A DNA stretch of 64,000 nt from an uncultured Acetatifactor sp. Its GTDB lineage: Bacteria > Bacillota > Clostridia > Lachnospirales > Lachnospiraceae. The notes under the pieces were generated by a model. The model was not told where the DNA came from. It did not search any database and was given only the letters and a program-made list of their open reading frames with translations. The DNA lies in contig CAJUQT010000002.1 of the NCBI GenBank assembly GCA_910588225.1, positions 83,311 to 147,310 on the forward strand, given 5' to 3'. This document shows positions 7,274-15,600 of the stretch, piece after piece (position 1 is the first letter of the stretch; each line of letters begins with the position of its first letter). The translations under genes were made by a program, and so were the position numbers.

Positions 7274-8833
7274 ATGGCTTCATTGACACATGTCTGTATG
7301 TGGTCAGACAACAGCTGGAAACCGATAGCAGCAGAAAAAGCCGCCATACTGCATCCAGGTGGAACCGTATCTGCCCATAGCGGTCTGTTCATGTGTGAAC
7401 TCTGTGGACAGTATGTGATTCTTACCGATGGAAATAGCAACAGACGCCATTTCAAACACAGCGCTGATGAAAAAAGCAAGGACTGTCCTGAGCGTACATC
7501 TGGAGCTGGCTATTCCATTTCCTATGGTTCTCAGGAACATGATTTGCCAATCCGTATTACAAGCGTATCGCCATCTTCTTTCAGATTTGAAGTTGGTTTG
7601 ATTCGTGCTCCAATAAGTTCTCTCAGCAAGGACTTTCGTATAGAAATCAAACCAAAGGGGGCATTTGATGTGTGCTATGTGTTCACCAAAGAACGATTGA
7701 ACCAGCACGGCATTACATATCTTTCTATCGGTGAAAGGCCGTTTGAAAAATACACTCTCAGTTTCCGGAATGGAAGTGATAAATTACATGAATTCTGGCC
7801 TGCAGAGATGAAAGGCATTGATTCGGAAGGCACATTGTTTGAAAAAGCTTCCGGCCGAAAACTTCCATATGATGCCGATGTTGAGATTGGAAAAGAATAC
7901 TATCTGCTAAAACGTGGCTGTATCTATGGGAGGCAGCGAAACAGTGTGGGAATTCAAGAAATCACGCAAAAACGATTCGGGTGGGAAAATTGGATTCTTT
8001 ATGTGGTTTCAGCATCTGCATTTAATGAAGATGCTGCCCGATTCTATCTTAACTTCCATTGCCGCCTGACAGATTGCCCCGTTTCATTGAAACCGGTATG
8101 GCCGCTATTTGTTGAAGGTAATTACATAGTTAAGCACAATCAAAACAAGATGTATATGCTTGTGGAAGGTAATGTAGCTGCATTTAGAACATTTCCTCCC
8201 GTGAGAATTCACCAGCTTAATTACAATTCATCTCAGCCAAAACTATATGAGGTGCCTTGCTCCGGCAGACAGCAGTTAATATCTGCCGGTCGTACTCAGG
8301 CCTTACAATATACATACTTTTGGAAAGAGTCTCTTGGCCAGGTGGGCTTGCGTCCAGAAGTTTCCGTAACGAATCTTGCAGGTGCTGCCGTCGATTCAGG
8401 CGAGACCGATATTTTGCCAAAGAATAAAACGCTGTGCTTCAAATCGACATTTGATGGCGAGCTTATTATCTTGAACAAGAACCGTGTTGTAGATAAGCGA
8501 AAAATATCCTTCGACAAATATATTGAGCTGGACGGACTATCCTATGGTTTAAGCGTTCAAGTTGTCATTGGCCTTGATGTCATCTGGCAAATCAGCTTCA
8601 GGAAACAACAGCCTATCCTTACAGAGGACGAAGCTGAAATTCTGAAGCGGATTACGAATGTATCAGGAGCCGCAATCCCAGCTCCGCACTCCTTGCGAAA
8701 TATCTTGACAGGAATGAACCACTATCCGCAGATATGCCAGTGGATACGAAAATGTATTAAGAATGGCATCATCAAGGAGCAATCTTACCGCAGATTGCAG
8801 GAGGCCTATCGTGGTATGAATACGAATAGATAA
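7274..8833 (+). CDS. CoiA-like zinc-motif protein of Druantia-like cassette
   Basis: This 519-aa protein begins with a CxxC at residues 41-44, then RRHFKH (about 57-62) and Cys71: the zinc-binding arrangement of CoiA-type competence proteins, C..C...HFxH...C. The rest is beta-rich with no motif I recognise and ends in a helical, basic region. GGAGG precedes ATG 7274 by about seven bases. It is the first of four genes packed with gaps of -1 to 11 bases, ending in a DruE-like helicase, so I infer a role in DNA recognition in an anti-phage complex. It has no CoiA nuclease core visible, so competence is unlikely. Confidence 0.6.
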   Translation: MASLTHVCMWSDNSWKPIAAEKAAILHPGGTVSAHSGLFMCELCGQYVILTDGNSNRRHFKHSADEKSKDCPERTSGAGYSISYGSQEHDLPIRITSVSPSSFRFEVGLIRAPISSLSKDFRIEIKPKGAFDVCYVFTKERLNQHGITYLSIGERPFEKYTLSFRNGSDKLHEFWPAEMKGIDSEGTLFEKASGRKLPYDADVEIGKEYYLLKRGCIYGRQRNSVGIQEITQKRFGWENWILYVVSASAFNEDAARFYLNFHCRLTDCPVSLKPVWPLFVEGNYIVKHNQNKMYMLVEGNVAAFRTFPPVRIHQLNYNSSQPKLYEVPCSGRQQLISAGRTQALQYTYFWKESLGQVGLRPEVSVTNLAGAAVDSGETDILPKNKTLCFKSTFDGELIILNKNRVVDKRKISFDKYIELDGLSYGLSVQVVIGLDVIWQISFRKQQPILTEDEAEILKRITNVSGAAIPAPHSLRNILTGMNHYPQICQWIRKCIKNGIIKEQSYRRLQEAYRGMNTNR

Positions 8834-8844
8834 GGAGACACATT

Positions 8845-11610
8845 ATGGATTACATCAATCTTCTTGCTCAGGAAGAAAAGTCAACCCTCTGCGGAATCAT
8901 CGCAGGCAGAGAGTTCAAAGAACTCTTCAAGAGAAACGAACAGGAATTCGCTAAAATACGCAAGGGATTCAGAGCCAAATCATTGACAGAGCAGTCTGCG
9001 CTGTCAATTGCTATAGCCAATGTGGACAAGCCTTTTATCGCAATGTGGGTCAATACAAGAGTAGATATCTGGCTCAAGGAAATTCAGGAAAACATAGAGA
9101 AGCTTGAGGGGGAAGGTTCAATTCATGACATTGCTCTGGCAGCAACTATGCTTGACTCCGTCTTTGCCGATCATGTTGATTTATACCTCAAACTTGTAGG
9201 AAAATCTTTGGAAGTGGATGCCTGCCCTAAACTTCATGGAAGAATGGAAGGCATCAAAGCTGAGCGTGCGAGGAGTGCGGAAGCGGCTGCCCGCATTAAA
9301 ATTATGGAAGATGAGAAGCGCCATCTGCTTGGCCAAATTGAAGCTGCTCAGCAGAGTGCTGATGCTATAAAGGCAGAATACCAACAGAAAATACAAGAAA
9401 TTGAACAGGATAAAGACACATTGGAGTCCTTGTTGGCTGAGGCACAAGAGAGAATTACCGAATTGCAGACCGTTCCCACCACTGCTAAAAGCGACGATGC
9501 CGATTATCTCGCACAGTTTGACGATACAGATGCTTCTATTCTACCTTCTACTGGTAGTGATGAAATTGTTTCTTTATGTGGTGTTATCTCAGATTACAAT
9601 GGAGAGAAAAGGCTCATTCGTTATGCTGATTTAAGCCATAATGGACACTATAATATTTTTAACCAAAGTGCAGATGTTCCGCCATCCTTCACAAATAGAA
9701 AAAAGATTTTCCGTAAGGATGGTCCTTCCAATGACGGTTTTTATGGCATTTGGACTTGGCACGCAGTTCCGAAGGAGAATGATCCGTCCAGGGATCATAT
9801 ATTATCCCAGTACAACATGAATCTTGATGCCATTGAAGTCGTTACTATTTCAGAAGCATCAAATCTTGATGACCTGATTCATCTGCTGAAAAACGGAATC
9901 GAATGCCAGCTTCATAGCCGTAGAGTCCTGTTCGCCTTTTATGTATCCAAGGGACAGTATGTGGGCGTTTTGTGCAACACCAAGGAGCTCGGCACGGTGA
10001 ACGGAAAGGCTACCTTTGCTGAGGATTGCATTGAAGTACCAGTATATGAATTCACTGGTGGCGATATTTTGCGTTTCGATAATGGGCTTACTTTCTATAG
10101 AAATGCGTTTGCCGGTCTCCCAAGCAAGCTTTATCGATTGAAAAGTCCCCTTGATATCGTAAAAAATATCGTTCTCTCTTCTATTTCCTGGGCTACCTAT
10201 AAAACAAGAGAAGTAACTCGTTCCGAGTATAGAACGTTTAAGGATTTCCTTGGTGCAATTCCCGTTGACGATATCATATGTAAGATTGGAATTGCATGCC
10301 GCTGCTCCAATCCTGCTGCGAAAGAACTGCTGGATGAATTCCTGAATGCAGTCTGGAGATATGTTGATGGAGACAGCTTAGAAGATGAAATAATCCGCGC
10401 AGCTATTTCTGCAAGTACTGAGCTTCAGGAAAAAACAAAAGCGCTGATTCGCACGGATTGGGAAGCGGAGAACAAGAGCTTACTGGCCGAAGCACAGAAG
10501 GAACTCGATTCACTTGGGGCTGAGTTAAGGTCTGTTTCTGCTGATTTAAGCGAAGCGCAAGAAGCATTTATGAAAACTAAATCGGAAGAAGAACAGCTTG
10601 CTGGTATCATAACCGAAAAGAAAAAGCTGGCTGAGGATGTTGAAGCAGCAGTTGCCGAAAGAATCCAAAAGGCACGCGAAAATGCGGCAGATTTTATTGC
10701 AGATATGGCTTTCGTTGGTGGACGACCCATTCAGGCTGTAGTCACAGAGGCTTCTGCCGCAGTTGAGGTTTCATCTAAACCTGTTGTTACACCATATTGC
10801 ACTTTTTCAGCATACGAAGACCGAAACAATCTCGAAGCACATCATTCTTGGGCAGACGTAATCATTACAGCTGCATTTGAACTCGGAGAGGCTGGTGTAG
10901 CAGAGAAATATAGCAGTGGCCTAGCCGCTTTCCTTTGTGCCGCTTACATTGAAAAACAGCCAATCCTCCTTGTGGGCCCAAATGCAATCGATATTGCGCA
11001 AGCATTTAGCGCAGCCGTTACGAGTCATAAGCATGGAATGCTCTGTTGCGAAGGCAACTTTAGCAATCAGGTAATCACAGAAATCGGCATCGATGGCGAA
11101 GATATCGTGATAATCAACAATCTTCTTGCAAGTGGCTGGATGAACAGACTCCCAGAGATTCTATCTCAAAAAGATATCTTCTATGTTGCTACTCATCCGT
11201 ATGCAGAAGACGTTCAAGTTGAGCCCAAGAGCCTGTATGGGTTCATGCTGCCGCTGTTTACAGAGTTTTTTGTGGATAAGAAAGCCACTGGCAATTACTA
11301 TGGAGGTTACTTTGCGGATGACTTCAAAGCCTATTCAGCATCAAAGGGCGCACAAAAAGAATTAAGAGCTCTTTCAAAATTTACACTGAGTCCTTTCGTC
11401 AGAAACCGAATCGACAGCCTTGTTGCTACGATGCACGACATCCATTCCGCCGCAACGGCGGATGAAGAGTTTCTGTTTGCGGTTCTTCCTATTGCTTATG
11501 CGTCATTGGCAATGAATGAACTCACAGAAATGATTGCTGATTCGCAGAAGGGTATCGCAATTTCAGCAAGCCTCAAACGTGATTTGCAGTATATCTTAGG
11601 AGAAATCTAA
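8845..11610 (+). CDS. Coiled-coil protein with degenerate AAA-like core, Druantia-like cassette
   Basis: The 921-aa protein has an alpha-helical N-terminus, a coiled coil at about residues 140-205, a beta-rich middle (about 230-450), a second coiled coil at about 538-615 and a C-terminal alpha/beta domain. In that last domain QPILLVGPNAIDIA (about 705) sits where a Walker A would be but lacks GKS/T, and EDIVIINNLLAS (about 755) resembles a Walker B strand without its acidic pair. I infer an inactive AAA-like scaffold. It shares start-stop spacing of 11 bases with the gene before and one base overlap with the gene after. No family name recognised; it might correspond to a large unknown subunit of Druantia systems. 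Confidence 0.55.
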   Translation: MDYINLLAQEEKSTLCGIIAGREFKELFKRNEQEFAKIRKGFRAKSLTEQSALSIAIANVDKPFIAMWVNTRVDIWLKEIQENIEKLEGEGSIHDIALAATMLDSVFADHVDLYLKLVGKSLEVDACPKLHGRMEGIKAERARSAEAAARIKIMEDEKRHLLGQIEAAQQSADAIKAEYQQKIQEIEQDKDTLESLLAEAQERITELQTVPTTAKSDDADYLAQFDDTDASILPSTGSDEIVSLCGVISDYNGEKRLIRYADLSHNGHYNIFNQSADVPPSFTNRKKIFRKDGPSNDGFYGIWTWHAVPKENDPSRDHILSQYNMNLDAIEVVTISEASNLDDLIHLLKNGIECQLHSRRVLFAFYVSKGQYVGVLCNTKELGTVNGKATFAEDCIEVPVYEFTGGDILRFDNGLTFYRNAFAGLPSKLYRLKSPLDIVKNIVLSSISWATYKTREVTRSEYRTFKDFLGAIPVDDIICKIGIACRCSNPAAKELLDEFLNAVWRYVDGDSLEDEIIRAAISASTELQEKTKALIRTDWEAENKSLLAEAQKELDSLGAELRSVSADLSEAQEAFMKTKSEEEQLAGIITEKKKLAEDVEAAVAERIQKARENAADFIADMAFVGGRPIQAVVTEASAAVEVSSKPVVTPYCTFSAYEDRNNLEAHHSWADVIITAAFELGEAGVAEKYSSGLAAFLCAAYIEKQPILLVGPNAIDIAQAFSAAVTSHKHGMLCCEGNFSNQVITEIGIDGEDIVIINNLLASGWMNRLPEILSQKDIFYVATHPYAEDVQVEPKSLYGFMLPLFTEFFVDKKATGNYYGGYFADDFKAYSASKGAQKELRALSKFTLSPFVRNRIDSLVATMHDIHSAATADEEFLFAVLPIAYASLAMNELTEMIADSQKGIAISASLKRDLQYILGEI

Positions 11611-12614
11611 TGAATAAGTACAACGGACTGCTTTTAACGGTATCACACAAGTATTGCATCCATAAAGGGACACAAGAAACAGAGGACGATTGGAAGACTC
11701 GTCTGGTTTATAGTATCTGCGGAATGATGGCTTATGCTTCTCTCTGGGACGACTCGGAAGAAGAGCCTATTTCCATTGTGCATTTGAAAAGGAAAGTCAG
11801 CAGCATGCTTGCAAGTTACAAATCGATGTACCCGGAGCTTTCCGGAAGCTTGCCAAATGTTTCTGAGAAACTCGAAGATGAAATTGCGGACCTATTCTTA
11901 AGCGCGGGAGTGGTCTATCACCGTCCCAACCGAATCGCTCCATCCATGAAGCATGAAGAACCGTTCTGTGACATTTTATTTCAAAGAGGTATCGCTCTGG
12001 ATAGCATCTCTTGTGTATCCGGAATTGGTTTTTATTCAAAACAGGTCAGAGAAACAAATTCGGACAGGATAAAAGCAATGTTCGGTCTTGAACAGGACAA
12101 TTTACAGGCATTATGGTGCGAGGCGCTATCTGCTGCTTCCTGGAAAGCCGATTTGTCGTTTGAACATAATACAGAGTACCTTCGCCTAAAACCGCCCTTC
12201 TCTCAAGGATACTGGGTAGACAAGCCGGATATGACAGGTGCTGTTTCGATTCTTCGAACCGGAATGAAAGGCTCACAGTTATACTACCTTTACCGCTATT
12301 CTGGCAATACGATAGAAGTCAGCTCGCTGCCGCAGTGGCAGGTAGAGTCCTACAATTACAGATTGCTTGCTTGCGCCTGCCTATCAGCCTATGGAACATT
12401 GCCTCCAATAGAATATTCTGAAGGCGGAGCAATAGTCCATATACGTATGAATTATTTGCTCCCGCCACGTGAGCTTGCATTTTTGAAACTCTATAGCTGG
12501 CCTGAGAAATGCATATCATTCCCGTGCAATTTCAGGCGAAAATTATCAACAGAGGTCTTTAAAGCCATTAAGAATGTTTTGTCTGATGAGGGATATGAAT
12601 TGAAGGAGGGATAA
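11610..12614 (+). CDS. Hypothetical protein of Druantia-like cassette, 334 aa
   Basis: I recognise no domain. The protein is soluble, helical in the first third and mixed later, with several Trp and Cys residues scattered but no CxxC motif. Its ATG overlaps the TAA of the preceding gene (TAATG), indicating coupled translation, and the helicase gene follows after four bases. Its size and its place between a large scaffold-like gene and the DUF1998 helicase suggest an accessory subunit of the same complex. Confidence 0.55.
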   Translation: MNKYNGLLLTVSHKYCIHKGTQETEDDWKTRLVYSICGMMAYASLWDDSEEEPISIVHLKRKVSSMLASYKSMYPELSGSLPNVSEKLEDEIADLFLSAGVVYHRPNRIAPSMKHEEPFCDILFQRGIALDSISCVSGIGFYSKQVRETNSDRIKAMFGLEQDNLQALWCEALSAASWKADLSFEHNTEYLRLKPPFSQGYWVDKPDMTGAVSILRTGMKGSQLYYLYRYSGNTIEVSSLPQWQVESYNYRLLACACLSAYGTLPPIEYSEGGAIVHIRMNYLLPPRELAFLKLYSWPEKCISFPCNFRRKLSTEVFKAIKNVLSDEGYELKEG

Positions 12615-12618
12615 TCTA

Positions 12619-15600
12619 ATGCTAAACGGAGCGAATTTTGTTCATACGCAGCTGCGAATGGAGCTGGAAGACTATATTAAATCCCAGTATTTCGGGAAAT
12701 CTCCGCTCTTGCTTTCAGCACTAAGCGATCATATTGATGATGAGGGATTGCTCTATCAGAAACCCTTTATTGAGTCCTCTCCTGCATATGTGACTGTACA
12801 AAATGGTATTGAGACAGCATCCATTGAATCTTGGATGAAAGAGTATTTCTTACAGTTGGCAGAGGCTGGCATAGGAGTTTTCCCATCTCCGTTTGCTCAC
12901 CAGATATCTGCGCTTGAAGCGGCAACCCGAGGAGAAAACTTATTTGTTTCGACGGGGACTGGTTCTGGTAAAACCGAATGCTTTATGTGGCCACTTCTTG
13001 CAAAGATGGCTACTGAAGCAAGAAACTCCAAGGAATCGTGGGCAAAACGAGGTGTTCGAACAATTGTCATGTACCCCATGAACGCCCTGGTTTCAGATCA
13101 GGTTAGCCGACTCAGAAGGATGATTGGAGATCCCGATAAGAAGTTTATCAATATATTCAGAAACATTTGCGGTGACGAAGTTCGCCGTCCACAGTTTGGT
13201 ATGTATACCGGTCGAACCCCATATCCTGGAGCGCAGCCTTCTACAGAACAGGACAGAAAGCTGGAAAAAACCTTGGCAAGAATGTCTTTCCCTCAGAGCG
13301 ATTCTGAAAAAGAATTTTTCAACCACCTTCTCAATGAGGGAAAGATACCAGCGAAGGCAGATATGAATCAGTTTCTGCAAGGGCTTCATGAGAGTAGGCA
13401 TATTCCGGACGATGAGGATGCAGAGCTGATAACCCGCTTTGAAATGCAGCAATTCTGTCCAGATATTCTCATCACAAACTATTCTATGCTGGAATACATG
13501 CTGCTACGTCCCAGAGAACAGAAAATATGGGATAACACTCACGAGTGGCTTGCTTTGAACAACGAGAACAAATTGCTGTTTGTCATTGATGAAGCACATA
13601 TGTACCATGGTTCATCAGGCGGTGAAGTTGCGTTACTGATACGCAGACTTTTCCATAAGCTTGGCATTAGCCGTGACCGAGCGCAATTTATACTCACTAC
13701 CGCAAGTATGCCCAACAAGAATCAGCAGGATGTTGATTCAGTAATGACGTTTGCAAATGAGCTTACCGCTTCCGACATAGCGACCCAGTTCTGCTATCTC
13801 ACTGGTGAAAGGGAAGTCATTGATGGCCAGTTGAAGTATGACATACCCACTGAGCTTCTCTTAAGCTCAAGTCCCAGCCAATTTGAGGACAAGGATGAAT
13901 GGAAGCTTTCTGCGCTCTTGTCATTCTGGCGTCAATTGGAGGGCTTTGACCATTGTATTAATTCCTTGGAATCGGTTTACAACTGGATGTACGACAATCT
14001 TGTCTATTATCGCCCATTCCATGAACTCGTCAAGTATTGTCGTGGAAATGCAGTATCTCTTGGAGAACTGTCTTCTGGTATATTTCCGGATCTCAGTCAG
14101 GAAAATGCGCTAAAAGCAACTAGCGTCCTTTTGGCTATTGCGCCACTTGCAAAGGACACCAAAGGTTCTGTTCTCTTTCCTGCACGCATGCATATGCTTT
14201 TCAAAGGTATTTCTGGAGTGTATGCCTGTGCCAATGCAGATTGCAGTTGTTCCCATTCGAAAGGAGGTCTTGCTTTAGGCGAAATCTATTTGTCTGATGG
14301 CAATTTGATATGTCCACATTGTGGCAGTGTTGTATATGAACTTTACAATGACAGACGTTGCGGTGCACTGTTTTTCAAAGGCTATGTCCTTGAAGATGAC
14401 TCAGAACTTCATGGAAATGTATATCTGTGGCGCTACCCTGGTCAGTTAATGGATCGCAGAATGAAAGAAGTGCATCTGTTTATCCCAACAGATGATTTTG
14501 GATTACCTGCAAAACAGGGTAAAAACGCCATCAAGCCATGTTATCTTGATGTCAAGAGCGGGTTTGTCAACTTTACGGATGACTCTTCCGTTGGCAAGTC
14601 ATGGATTAGAAAGCTATACTACTGCAACTACTCTGCAAAAGGTAAACCGCAGATTATTACTTTCCCGACCTGCCCGCATTGCAGACATCAACTTTCTACA
14701 TCGCAGCTTACCTCATTTAGCACTCGAGGCAATCAGTCTTTCTTTAACTTGATTAAGTCGCAGTTCCAACTGCAGCCTGCTGTATCAGGGAAGGATGGTA
14801 ATCTTGATCGGTTTCCTAACGAGGGACGCAAAGTCTTGCTATTCTCTGATAGCCGTCAACGTGCGGCAAAATTGGCTAGAGATATGTCTGATGCTTCGGA
14901 TATTTCTGCTGCAAGGCAGTTGTTTGCGATAGCGATTAAGACAATGGAAGAGCAAACAGTCGAGCAATCCATGGATTCTCTGTATGACTACTTGTGTCTG
15001 GCGGCTGGTCAGCGTCATGTGCAGTTGTTCCATGCCCCTGAACGCACAAAATTTGCTGAAGATTGTACTTCTGCGCTGAAAAACTACAATCGTTGTATAA
15101 AACGAGGAATAGACTACACTCCGCGATTTACTATTGCGAACGCACCTGTGCAGATGCAAGAGCAGCTTCTTCGACTGTTTAGTGGTGGCTATAACACCTT
15201 GTACGACTCCGCTACAAGCTGGATTGAACCTACTGATAAGGCTCTTTTTGATGCTGTTGATGCTCTTGATGAAAACCATGTAACGGTGACTGATGAGGAG
15301 TTCATTGATTTCTTCAATGCTTGGATGCTCTCAATCTGTGATATGTCTACTGCCCTTGGCCATATCATCAATGATACAGTTCGAGTGAGGGTTCGCCCAA
15401 ATCACGGTGGCTACGGACTTGATAAAGATTGGGAGTTTTCGAAGGTTATCCGTGAGATTATGGGGTGGGGTGACGGAAATGAAACGGAGATGGCTTGGAA
15501 ACGAGTATTGAAAGAAGCATTCCTTGATTCAGCGCAACCTGATAACGGAAAACTATACATCGACCTTTCCAGAGTAAAAGCACGTTATGATGCTGTGCAT

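Noticed and set aside
7274..8833. Competence protein CoiA
   Set aside because: Only the N-terminal zinc pattern fits; the nuclease part is not visible and the gene lies in a defence operon.
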